A DNA stretch of 39,011 bases from a bacterium (GTDB lineage: Bacteria > Patescibacteriota > Gracilibacteria > UM-FILTER-43-11). Made by a program: the position numbers and the translations under genes. The notes beneath the pieces are model-generated. The model was not told the origin of the DNA. It was given only the letters and a program-made list of their open reading frames with translations, and did no database searches. This document shows positions 1 through 7,012 of this stretch, piece by piece. The stretch spans positions 1 through 39,011 of the forward strand of contig JAUHWS010000008.1 of NCBI GenBank assembly GCA_030427295.1, in the 5' to 3' direction. Each line of letters opens with the position of its first letter. Within the stretch, counting starts at the first letter, position 1.

Positions 1-1384
1 TCTCTTCCCCCAAAGTTTTGCTGATGAATTTACTGGTTTTAAAATCCTCAATAGCTTCTTGAATCGTTCCGGGGAGTTTTTCGATCTCCCGATCGAGTTT
101 GAGTAATTTTAGACCATCTTCATCTTGTTTTTTCATTCCTTCTAGCCCTGCTTCTATGATAATGCTGTAAGCCAGGTAAGGATTGGCATCTGGAGCAACG
201 GTTCGTACTTCCATCCGAGCACTTTTTTCATTTCCAATGGGGATGCGAACCATGGAGCCTCGATCAGAAGGGGACATTTTGATTTCATTGGGAGCTTCGA
301 AATTCGGGTCTAGACGACGGTAGGCATTGACGCTGGGGTTGATGACCAAGCACATGTCCTTTCCACGGTAAAGTACTCCAGCAATGAATCCTAGGGCGTC
401 TTTTGAAAGCTTGTGTTCATTCGACCTATCAAAGAAAAGATTCTTGCCTTCTTTTTCGAGAGATAGGTTTGAATGCATTCCATTGCCATTGATACCGGCG
501 ATAGGTTTGGGTAAGAAGGAGGCCGTTAAGCCCATTCCACTGGCAATTTGCCGGGCAACGAGTTTGTAGAGTTGAATTTGATCAGCCGCATGGAGCACGT
601 CTCTAAAACGGAAGTTAAGTTCAAATTGGCCTGGGGCTACTTCGGGATGATCTTTTTCATTGACATAGCCTAGGGCCCTGGTGGCTTCGGCCAACCAGTC
701 GACGAATAATCTCAATTTGTCTTGGGGTAGGCTATTGAAGTACCCCCCTTCACTGGCTGGAGTGAAGCCAGTACTTTCATCGAAGTTTTTTTCAGCATTC
801 ACACCCTCCAAAAGAAAACCTTCTATTTCTGGAGCTAGGTTGACTTTCAGACCTTCTTTTTCTATCAATTCATTTCGTTTTAATTTTAAATTGGAGCGAT
901 AATCCCCCTTATAGGGCGTGCCATCTTGCTCACAAATATCAGCAAATACAATGACTTTTCCTTTCCCAAAAATGTCAGCAGGGGCCCAGCGGAACGAGGA
1001 CCAGTCGATAGAAAAGCGCAAGTCTGATTTGTCGAGAGTTGAAAATCCATTGATGGAAGAGCCATCAAAGGTCAAGTTGTCCATTGAACTGAGCAAATGT
1101 TGTTTGTCAAAATCTAGGGCATGGAGTTTGCCTTCTAGGTCGCTGAATAAAAGGCTGACCGCTTTGACTCGTTTTGATTCTTTGAGGGCTTTGATCACTT
1201 CATTTGTGATGTCTTCGCCCGCTTCTACTTTTTTCCGGATGGCCAGATTTCTCTCTTCTAACTCTTGATAAGAGAGTTCTAAAAATCCTTCTTCATGGTC
1301 TCTAAAAATGGGTGAGCGATTGGGGAGACGGATGTTCATTCGGAAATTGGGCTTGGATGTGGTGGATGTGCTGTGAGGGATCAT
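1..1384 (-). CDS. glnA: Glutamine synthetase, type I (3' end cut by window edge)
   Basis: Makes glutamine from glutamate, ammonia and ATP in the cytoplasm. It is missing from the ORF track because it has no stop in the window. Reading the minus strand from the ATG at 1384 gives about 461 codons. Visible signatures are FDGSSINGF (about residue 105), APGQFEL, NGNGMHSNLSL (about 295), a NAYRRLDPNFEAP-like active-site segment, RGSMVRIP and RMEVRTVAPDANPYLA. The GMHxN form of the ATP/metal motif, where many enzymes have GMHxH, is a variant I recall from other bacterial GS proteins, so I do not read it as inactivation. Typical length is 440-470 aa, so little is missing. It is divergent from the TrmB gene, with candidate operators between. 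The alternative start is Met16. Confidence 0.95.
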   Translation of the reverse strand, partial: MIPHSTSTTSKPNFRMNIRLPNRSPIFRDHEEGFLELSYQELEERNLAIRKKVEAGEDITNEVIKALKESKRVKAVSLLFSDLEGKLHALDFDKQHLLSSMDNLTFDGSSINGFSTLDKSDLRFSIDWSSFRWAPADIFGKGKVIVFADICEQDGTPYKGDYRSNLKLKRNELIEKEGLKVNLAPEIEGFLLEGVNAEKNFDESTGFTPASEGGYFNSLPQDKLRLFVDWLAEATRALGYVNEKDHPEVAPGQFELNFRFRDVLHAADQIQLYKLVARQIASGMGLTASFLPKPIAGINGNGMHSNLSLEKEGKNLFFDRSNEHKLSKDALGFIAGVLYRGKDMCLVINPSVNAYRRLDPNFEAPNEIKMSPSDRGSMVRIPIGNEKSARMEVRTVAPDANPYLAYSIIIEAGLEGMKKQDEDGLKLLKLDREIEKLPGTIQEAIEDFKTSKFISKTLGEE

Positions 1385-1413
1385 GTTGAAGTAATTAATG
1401 ATAAGGCGTCATT

Positions 1414-1441
1414 AAAATAGGCTTACTTTTGTCTAAATCAA
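1414..1441 (-). promoter_or_regulatory. Candidate glnA promoter
   Basis: On the minus strand TTGATT (1441-1436) and TATTTT (1419-1414) are separated by 16 bp, about 30 bp upstream of the glnA ATG. The spacer contains a TAGACA half-site that recurs elsewhere in this intergenic region. The boxes are moderate matches to the sigma-70 consensus. Confidence 0.4.
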
Positions 1442-1450
1442 GCGTTTTTT

Positions 1451-1468
1451 TGTCCACAAAAATGGACA
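1451..1468. promoter_or_regulatory. Palindrome TGTCCA-N6-TGGACA, candidate operator
   Basis: A perfect 6-bp inverted repeat with a 6-bp spacer lies between divergent glnA and the TrmB-family gene, just upstream of the putative glnA -35 box. Related TGTC/GACA half-sites occur at about 1430-1435, 1478-1481 and 1562-1567. Spacing and location suit a dimeric winged-helix regulator. Binding by the adjacent TrmB protein is inferred. Confidence 0.5.
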
Positions 1469-1533
1469 GCAAAACACTGTCTTAATTTGCGGCGGAACTT
1501 GTTTATCTCTTTTATTTGGGTTAAATTGAAAAC

Positions 1534-1550
1534 TGTCGGGGATTTCGACA
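1534..1550. promoter_or_regulatory. Palindrome TGTCG-N7-CGACA, candidate operator
   Basis: A second inverted repeat with 5-bp arms shares the TGTC/GACA core with the palindrome at 1451. It lies directly upstream of a TATATA element (1558-1563) and the TrmB start codon at 1580. The position suggests autoregulation. No good -35 box is visible at the right distance. Confidence 0.4.
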
Positions 1551-1579
1551 ACAACTTTATATAGACAAATGTTTTTTTT

Positions 1580-2323
1580 ATGATTTCATTAGATGTTCTG
1601 ATTCAGATTGGCTTTACTCAGAAGGAAGCGCAGATTTATTTAGGCTGTTTGAGGCTTGGTTCAGGAACGGTTTTGCAAATTAGCCGAGAGGCGGATGTCT
1701 CTCGTGGGTCTTGCTATGATCTTCTTGAGGAGATGCTTGAGAAGGCTTATGTGAGTAAACTTCACGAAGTAAAACATGTGATTTATAGCCCAGTGGATCC
1801 AGAAGTACTTTTGAAGCAGGGGCGAGAAAAACTTCGCGATTTTGAGTTGATTTTACCTGAGCTTAAGGGCTTGTTTCATAAACGGTCCCACCCACGCGTG
1901 CGTTATTTTGAAGGCATTGAAGGGATAAAGCGTGTTTATGAGGATACCTTGACTGCCACGACAGAAATTTTAAACTATACGAATTCTTTGGAAGTGCGTC
2001 GTTATTGGCCTGGCTATGATCAAGATTATATTGAGTTTCGGGCTAAAAAAGGCATATTTCTTAAATGTATTGCTCCTGATGATGAGGTGGGCAAAGGAGT
2101 TAAGCACACTGATTCGAGTTTTTTGCGCGAAACGAGATTGTTGTCGTCTCAAGAGTTTAAATTCACCAATGAGATCAATATATACGATAACAAGGTCGCG
2201 ATCACTTCATTTCACAATGAATTGATTGGTATATTGATTGAGAGCAAGGAGATTGCTGACACGCAACGAGATATCTTTAAAATGGCGTGGGCCTTTGCAG
2301 GGATGAAATCTACCAAGCCTTAG
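1580..2323 (+). CDS. TrmB-family transcriptional regulator
   Basis: The N-terminal winged helix (residues 5-70) matches the TrmB pattern: IGFTQKEAQIYLGCL, then the recognition-helix region VSRGSCYDLLEEMLEKAYV. A helical linker follows (about 72-100), then the conserved PRVRYFEGIEGIKRVYED segment that opens the C-terminal domain found in TrmB-like proteins of archaea and Patescibacteria. TrmB proteins are sugar- or metabolite-responsive regulators; the ligand here is unknown. The gene diverges from glnA across a region with two palindromes, so control of glnA and of itself is a reasonable inference. It overlaps the stop of the convergent rhodanese gene by 4 bp. Confidence 0.88.
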   Translation: MISLDVLIQIGFTQKEAQIYLGCLRLGSGTVLQISREADVSRGSCYDLLEEMLEKAYVSKLHEVKHVIYSPVDPEVLLKQGREKLRDFELILPELKGLFHKRSHPRVRYFEGIEGIKRVYEDTLTATTEILNYTNSLEVRRYWPGYDQDYIEFRAKKGIFLKCIAPDDEVGKGVKHTDSSFLRETRLLSSQEFKFTNEINIYDNKVAITSFHNELIGILIESKEIADTQRDIFKMAWAFAGMKSTKP

Positions 2324-2634
2324 CTGGTGGGGTATCCAGCTAGTTGCCATGCGGAAATTCCACCCAACACATTGACTGGTTGGCGAATTCCTAGTATTTT
2401 GAGTTCTTCAGCCGCTATTTGACTTCGTCCTCCAGATTGGCAGTAAATATAAACGACTTCGAAGGATTCAAGGGTTTCTTTTTTTTCTGAAATCTGATCT
2501 AGTGGAATGTGAGTGGCACCTTCAATGTGTTCCTCATCCCATTCCCATTGGGTACGCACATCAATGAGGACGAGTTCCTTTGAATTTTGACTTAGCTTTT
2601 CTTTGAGGGTGCTGACGTTGATGGATTCAATCAT
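2320..2634 (-). CDS. Rhodanese-like domain protein
   Basis: A single-domain rhodanese of 104 aa, probably cytoplasmic since no signal peptide is seen. It has the usual order: LVLIDVRTQWEWDEEHIEGATHIPL (residues 22-46), then the active-site loop YCQSGGRS with catalytic Cys (about residue 69), and the C-terminal GGISAWQLAGYP signature. Members move sulfane sulfur or reduce oxyanions; the substrate cannot be told. An AAAGG ribosome-binding site sits about 9 nt upstream of the ATG. It is convergent with the TrmB gene. Confidence 0.93.
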   Translation of the reverse strand: MIESINVSTLKEKLSQNSKELVLIDVRTQWEWDEEHIEGATHIPLDQISEKKETLESFEVVYIYCQSGGRSQIAAEELKILGIRQPVNVLGGISAWQLAGYPTS

Positions 2635-2736
2635 GTTGATTTATTACCTTTCTCTTTGAAGATTACTGCCTTATGGGTAAAAATCAAGCTTGATTCTTGG
2701 GGCTTAAATTGATAAGGTCTCTTTTGTTGAATAGGG

Positions 2737-2792
2737 AAGGTTGGCAAAGTAGGTTGTAGCTGTTCGAAGTTCGGTTAGGCCGCCATAGCTCA
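2737..2792 (+). repeat. Direct repeat unit, copy 1 (with tRNA-like 3' end)
   Basis: Starts GGTTGGCAAAGT and ends GGTTAGGCCGCCATAGCTCA, whose last 14 bases match the acceptor and D-arm start of the tRNA-Thr at 3029. It is an imperfect copy of 2813-2872. After the match the sequence diverges (CATCCCGAATC). Confidence 0.5.
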
Positions 2793-2812
2793 TCCCGAAT
2801 CAAGCCCGGGAC

Positions 2813-2872
2813 ATGGTTGGCAAAGTGGATAGTAGGTGACTTGGAATTAGGTTAGGCCGCGATAGCTCAGTT
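2813..2872 (+). repeat. Direct repeat unit, copy 2 (runs into tRNA fragment)
   Basis: Second copy of the unit at 2737-2792, beginning GGTTGGCAAAGTGG and ending in GGTTAGGCCGCGATAGCTCA. Here the tRNA similarity continues much further, giving the pseudo-tRNA annotated at 2856-2896. Confidence 0.5.
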
Positions 2873-2896
2873 GGTAGAGCGCACCCATGGTAAGGG
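2856..2896 (+). pseudogene. tRNA-Thr fragment (5' half through the anticodon stem-loop)
   Basis: Bases 2856-2896 match the first 41 positions of the intact tRNA-Thr at 3029 with only a few differences: acceptor strand GCCGCGA, the complete D-arm, and the anticodon loop ATGGTAA followed by GGG. The similarity stops inside the 3' anticodon stem, so the T-arm and acceptor partner are absent and it cannot fold as a tRNA. The anticodon stem-loop is a common crossover point for tyrosine recombinases, and one is encoded just downstream. Confidence 0.8.
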
Positions 2897-2992
2897 AGGA
2901 AGACTCTAAAAATGAGGTTTCGCGCTAAATCAAGCCATAATATCACCAAGTCAAAAAGCAGTCAACACATACTTACCCGAGGGGTGATAGTG

Positions 2993-3020
2993 GTGACTCA
3001 GTCAGAAAACGTCATATAAG
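2993..3020 (+). promoter_or_regulatory. Weak candidate tRNA promoter
   Basis: GTGACT (2993-2998) and TATAAG (3015-3020) are 16 bp apart and end 8 bp before the mature tRNA 5' end. Both boxes are partial matches, so this is tentative. Confidence 0.3.
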
Positions 3021-3028
3021 TAAGGTAA

Positions 3029-3104
3029 GCCGCCGTAGCTCAGTTGGTAGAGCGCGCCCATGGTAAGGGCGAGGTCACCGGTTCAATCCCGGTCGGTGGC
3101 TCCA
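3029..3104 (+). tRNA. tRNA-Thr(GGT)
   Basis: The full cloverleaf can be folded by eye. The acceptor GCCGCCG pairs with CGGTGGC (one G-U). The D-arm is GCTC/GAGC. The anticodon stem CGCCC/GGGCG carries loop ATGGTAA, so the anticodon is GGT (Thr). The T-arm is ACCGG/CCGGT with loop TTCAATC. The discriminator is T and the CCA end is encoded. A tyrosine recombinase starts 62 bp downstream, which makes this tRNA the likely attachment site. Confidence 0.96.
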
Positions 3105-3166
3105 TTCTTATTTTGTACAATCATCCTCATGAAGCTAGTAGCTTTATTTTTTTAGTTACTACTCTT

Positions 3167-4063
3167 ATGAGAAAAGGAAATCTATTCGAAATATTCGATC
3201 GCTTCTTGGCCTATGGTAAAGCCATGCGCGACTATAGGCCTCAGACCCTTAAAAACTATAAAGGTGCTTTTGAGCTATTTACAAGGGAGGCAAGAGTTTA
3301 TGATCTACAAGATTTAAACAAACAAGTGGTCGAACGATGGTTTTTTAATGGTAGGGCAAAAAGAAAATGGAGCCCCGTAACCTTTCGTCATAATCATAAG
3401 CTTTTAAATGTATTTTTTAAGTGGCTTGTAAAAGAGAATTTAGCAGACGAGAATTATTTAGATGGCTTAGAAAAACCTAGAATGCAACGAAGGCTGCCCC
3501 GAGCTCTTTCAGCTGAAAATGCTTCTTTTATTCTAGAAGCCTCATTTCATTTGGATTACCGCTACAAATTTGAGCGTTTTAGAAATCGGGCAATTATAGC
3601 CATCATGCTTTTTGCAGGGCTGAGAAAGGGTGAAGTGGTTAATTTAAAGCTGAATGACGTGTCTATGGAGGAGCGAACTATTTTTATTGATCAGGGCAAA
3701 GGGGGTAAGGACAGATTAATTCCCATAAATACAAAGTTACACGGCTACCTAGAGGAATATTTAAAGGACCGTCGTCGTATTTCTAAAGATCAAATCTATC
3801 TCTTCCTCTCTATGGGTAAAAATAAGCCACTAGGAATAACAGGTATAAACAGGCTCATCAAGCGACTTAAAAAAGCCACAAGAATCAATTTCTCCGCACA
3901 CTCACTTAGGCATTCATTTGCCACTTTAATGCTAGAAGGAGGCTGCGATATTTACACCCTCTCCAAAATCATGGGGCATAGCAAAATAACAACGACTACG
4001 ATCTATTTGTCGTGCTCACGCAAGCAGATGGATAAATCGATTGAGATGCATGCTTTGAATTAA
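3167..4063 (+). CDS. Tyrosine recombinase / integrase (XerC/D-like)
   Basis: A 298-aa site-specific recombinase. The ORF-track start at 3044 lies inside the tRNA; the ATG at 3167 (MRKGNLFEIF) is the sensible start. It has an N-terminal SAM-like core-binding domain (about residues 5-95) and a C-terminal catalytic domain. All catalytic landmarks are visible: Arg I in GLRKGEVVNLKL, the beta-hairpin Lys near QGKGGKDR, HxxR in HSLRHSFATLML, GH in IMGHSKITTTT and the Tyr in IYLSCS. Position next to tRNA-Thr suggests an integrase of a tRNA-targeting element rather than the chromosome-dimer XerC/D pair. It is convergent with a second, broken recombinase. Confidence 0.92.
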   Translation: MRKGNLFEIFDRFLAYGKAMRDYRPQTLKNYKGAFELFTREARVYDLQDLNKQVVERWFFNGRAKRKWSPVTFRHNHKLLNVFFKWLVKENLADENYLDGLEKPRMQRRLPRALSAENASFILEASFHLDYRYKFERFRNRAIIAIMLFAGLRKGEVVNLKLNDVSMEERTIFIDQGKGGKDRLIPINTKLHGYLEEYLKDRRRISKDQIYLFLSMGKNKPLGITGINRLIKRLKKATRINFSAHSLRHSFATLMLEGGCDIYTLSKIMGHSKITTTTIYLSCSRKQMDKSIEMHALN

Positions 4064-4086
4064 GGATCTCAAATAAAATTCCATTT

Positions 4087-5032
4087 TTATGATTTAAAAA
4101 CTTCACCAATCGCATCCACACCTTGCTGGGTAAGGTCTCCAGTTCTGGCAATATATTGCTTTGTCGTAGAGGCTCTAGTGTGGCCCAAGTGATCTTGAAT
4201 TATACTTAGACCTATCCCTTTACTATTGAGATAAGTAGCAACAAAGCGACGAAAGGAGTATGCAGTAACCCTAAAGCCAAGTTCCTCAGATAGCTTTGCA
4301 AATAAGTTCCTCATCCCATTTTTGAGTCCATCCTGTTTTTTTGGAAGATGAAATAAACAAAGATCTCTCACCAACTCTATTCTTTAAAGTAGAGCGGTAT
4401 TGCATATAAGAAATATAGGAATCCCTCGCCCATGATGGTAGATTATAATACCGAATCCTCCCTTTCTGCTTCTTTCCATTTATCAGAATCTGATAGGTTC
4501 CCTTGTGCCTCCTGACATCATCAACCTTCATCGAAAGAAGTTCACAAGGCCGTGCCCCGGTTAATCTAAGAAGATCAATAAAAAAGCTGTTTCTGAGCCT
4601 CTCCAATCTGCTCTGGCGGCGAGTGTGAATTTGAGCCACGATAAGCTTAATATCATTCTCAAGCAAAATGGGTTGTTCTATGGGCTTCTCTACGCAGCGA
4701 CCAATCTTTTTTAGCTTATTCTCTTTGATGTATTCACGCTGCTCCAACCAAATAAAATATGTTTTTAGATTTTTCAAATAGCTATTTAATGTTGCCCCAG
4801 ACCAATCTCTTTTTTTCTTGATTTCATACAAGCGATCCTCAAGCAAGACATGGTTATTGCAATCCTCAATGGTCTTAATACCCAAATGCCTTATGATAAA
4901 TAATAGTGAATCTTTTGTATTACGAATGGTTAGACTACTTCTTCCTCTACGACTGTATTTTTCTTCAAACTCATCCCAATAATGTAGCAAAGGTGTTTTC
5001 TTCATTTTTTTAGCTTTATTCTTTAGTATCAT
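4087..5032 (-). pseudogene. Second tyrosine recombinase, frameshifted
   Basis: Two overlapping ORFs (4286-5032 and 4087-4374) together make one recombinase of about 315 aa. The first carries the N-terminal domain, Arg I (LTGARPCELLSMKVDDV) and the Lys hairpin. The second carries YSFRRFVATYL, then LGHTRASTTKQYI with the GH pair and catalytic Tyr. The frames part near a run of seven A's in the coding strand (4336-4342). Reading six A's would join them, so a one-base insertion is the simplest cause. The usual HxxR motif reads YxxR here. Slippage on the A7 run could still give some full-length protein. The start is ATG at 5032, with an in-frame GTG just before it. Confidence 0.85.
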
Positions 5033-5104
5033 CACACTACTAAAAACAGCCCCATTGATAGACAGGAGGGTTTTTTGGCTTATTTAAAATAAAGAATAAA
5101 TTTC

Positions 5105-5842
5105 CTATCTCATCGGACGTCCAGGAAAATTCAGGCAAATTTGATTTTTTGATTTGCTGAGCAGATTAAAACCAAAGCTTTTATTTGTTTTCCTATTGAT
5201 TCCATCGTAAGCCCCAGTAATTGTATTTTTCCAGCCATTTTTCCATTTGTGGATCTCCTCTAAACTTTCACCGGTCATAAATGCATAGGCATCTGTAAAA
5301 TCAACCGTTTCACCTATTCCTTTTTGGAATAAAAGCGAGCAAAGGCTGGCCTCATGTGTATCAGGTACGAGCTGCTGAACAAAGTCATAATAATGAATTC
5401 TGGCCGACTCAGGATTATAACTTAGTGGCGCGCTGGCTAATGGATAAAGCTCAAAAAAGTAATCCGATAAAACATCCAATTTTGCCTCAAGTAAAAGCTC
5501 AATTTGAATGAATTTGCTGTTATAGCGTCTTTGTATGACCACTTCTTTTGAGGCACTCACAAACCTATAAAAATGAGCTGAATCAATAAAAATTTCCTTA
5601 AGTGTCGCCTTACAAAGATCGAGCCACTTCCGTGTTTTTCCTTCAAGAGCTTCAAATTCCTCAAAATCTATGTCTTCAATTTTTTGATCTTCAAGCTCAC
5701 GGTATTCTTTGGGATCAGTAATAATAGGATTTTTGTAATCATCCCAATAATCACCCCTTATTCCATTCATCATTTCAACCCCTTGCTTGATGAGTTGATC
5801 GATTTTAAAAAGCGCTTCACGAACTGATGTCTTTAGATACAT
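5105..5842 (-). CDS. Hypothetical protein in recombinase island
   Basis: I do not recognise this 245-aa protein. It has no signal peptide or membrane segment, an acidic stretch (about residues 45-68, rich in D/E), mixed helical sequence in the middle and a basic C-terminus (KTNKSFGFNLLSKSKNQ). No catalytic motif stands out. It is transcribed in the same direction as the broken recombinase, about 70 bp upstream of it, and lies on the island side of a truncated-looking DUF1761 gene. It is therefore best seen as cargo or accessory gene of the integrated element. A replication-linked or host-interference role would be guesswork. Confidence 0.7.
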   Translation of the reverse strand: MYLKTSVREALFKIDQLIKQGVEMMNGIRGDYWDDYKNPIITDPKEYRELEDQKIEDIDFEEFEALEGKTRKWLDLCKATLKEIFIDSAHFYRFVSASKEVVIQRRYNSKFIQIELLLEAKLDVLSDYFFELYPLASAPLSYNPESARIHYYDFVQQLVPDTHEASLCSLLFQKGIGETVDFTDAYAFMTGESLEEIHKWKNGWKNTITGAYDGINRKTNKSFGFNLLSKSKNQICLNFPGRPMR

Positions 5843-5900
5843 GTTTTATATTTATTTTGACCCCATTATATCCTTAAAGTAAAACGTTTAAAAGAATCCC

Positions 5901-6281
5901 TTAATAAAAGGCTAAACAATGACTTTTCATATACCTAATTTTGATTAAGTATAGGGTAAAGGGTGCTTTTTCATAATTGACATCGTTAAAGGCGTACATA
6001 CCCACAAAGCCAACCCCGATGATAAGCGCCACCTTGATTGCCCCTATTAAATCAACAACACCTAAGGCAGTCACCAGCCATGCAGTTGTCAAAGACATAA
6101 TAAAGGTTGTGATGAGCCCCATTGTAATTGGACCAACCATAGACTCTTTTGGATCCGATTCGGATCTACTGGTTAACTTCATCCAGGGCTTCCCAAAAAT
6201 AGGTCCATACCAAAGCCATCCAAGAATAAAAGCGATCAACATGGCAACTAAAATAGCAACATAATTGAGTTCAGCTAACAT
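5901..6281 (-). CDS. DUF1761-like small membrane protein
   Basis: A 126-aa protein with about three membrane helices. The N-terminus (AILVAMLIAFILGWLWYGPIFGKPWMKL) is a good match to DUF1761, whose members share a WYxPxxFGxxWmkl-type signature; function is unknown. The middle keeps the family pattern up to NDVNYEKAPFTLYLI. The last 15 residues (RYMKSHCLAFY and neighbours) do not look like the final hydrophobic helix expected there, so the C-terminus may have been replaced by island DNA or shifted by an indel. It lies about 35 bp downstream of the CcdA-like gene on the same strand. Confidence 0.75.
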   Translation of the reverse strand: MLAELNYVAILVAMLIAFILGWLWYGPIFGKPWMKLTSRSESDPKESMVGPITMGLITTFIMSLTTAWLVTALGVVDLIGAIKVALIIGVGFVGMYAFNDVNYEKAPFTLYLIKIRYMKSHCLAFY

Positions 6282-6316
6282 AAGGTATCAGATTAGTAAT
6301 TAAAATAAAAACAATA

Positions 6317-7012
6317 CTAAATAAGAATGAAGGCCACCATCCAGGCCGCCAAAGCAAGAAGCAGAAGGCCAGTTAAAAGTCTCATGTAAGGTTTGTAGCG
6401 ATTGACCCATTTATGAATACTTTCACTCCTTGTACCTCGATAAAAAAGATAAAGAATTACAATGAGAGGGGCAATAAAAATGAGGTTGTAAATAATGAGC
6501 AAAGTCAAATTAGATAAACTAAGGCCAGAGGCAGACATCAAAGCAATCACAGCTAAATAAACAGCCCCCGTACAAGGCAGTTCAACCAAAGCGACAAAGG
6601 CCCCCATCAAGAAGGTGAAAAAATGACTGTTTAGCATCCTATCTTTATATTTTGAGATCATCTTAGAATAACGAGGTGGTATCTCGACCAAAGAAGTCTT
6701 TCCAGGCATGAAATACTCTTTAAGCTCCAGAAGACCAAAAAAGCCTACAATGGCGGCGATAGCAAGATAGGCATTCACAGAAAAGCGGCGAAGCTCCTGT
6801 ACAATCTCTAAAAGAAGTAAGCCCGCCAAGAGATAGGTGATAAAGACGGCAAAAAGATAAACCAACCCATGAGTTAGAATGTCGCGGGGTCTTTTAGTTG
6901 ATTTAGACAGATAGGCTAACAAAAAAACCAACACGCCAATCGCGCAGGGGTTGATACTATCGATTAAAGCTGCTCCCAAAACGAGAAAAAAGTTTAAGTT
7001 GGTCTCAATCAT
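6317..7012 (-). CDS. CcdA/DsbD-like thiol-disulfide membrane transporter
   Basis: A 231-aa polytopic membrane protein with about six helices. Two cysteines sit in the arrangement of the CcdA/DsbD transmembrane domain: DSINPCAIG (Cys23) and VELPCTGAVY (Cys147), each at the start of a helix after Pro. Such proteins pass electrons from cytoplasmic thioredoxin to exported thiol proteins. The track start at 7081 lies inside the upstream gene; the ATG at 7012 overlaps that gene's TGA as ATGA, which indicates translational coupling. The partner may be the His/Cys-rich protein just upstream or the DsbA-like lipoprotein at 16.9 kb (inference). Confidence 0.88.
   Translation of the reverse strand: MIETNLNFFLVLGAALIDSINPCAIGVLVFLLAYLSKSTKRPRDILTHGLVYLFAVFITYLLAGLLLLEIVQELRRFSVNAYLAIAAIVGFFGLLELKEYFMPGKTSLVEIPPRYSKMISKYKDRMLNSHFFTFLMGAFVALVELPCTGAVYLAVIALMSASGLSLSNLTLLIIYNLIFIAPLIVILYLFYRGTRSESIHKWVNRYKPYMRLLTGLLLLALAAWMVAFILI

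Larger units (their letters stand above)
2635..3028. other. Gene-free stretch with degenerate tRNA copies
   Basis: No credible protein gene is present. The stretch holds two copies of a roughly 55-60 bp unit (about 2737-2792 and 2813-2872). Each unit starts GGTTGGCAAAGT and ends in a sequence resembling the first bases of the downstream tRNA-Thr. After the second copy there is about 130 bp of unexplained sequence before the intact tRNA. It looks like debris at a repeatedly used integration site. Confidence 0.6.

Noticed and set aside
918-1268. 116-aa plus-strand ORF
   Set aside because: It is a shadow of glnA on the opposite strand; the glnA frame shows clear family motifs and this one shows none.
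2779-2800. Possible third tRNA gene
   Set aside because: Only the first 14 bases match the tRNA; no anticodon arm or T-arm follows.
3044-3166. N-terminal 41 residues of the track ORF 3044-4063
   Set aside because: This part translates the tRNA-Thr itself and the gap after it. The recombinase family start fits the ATG at 3167.
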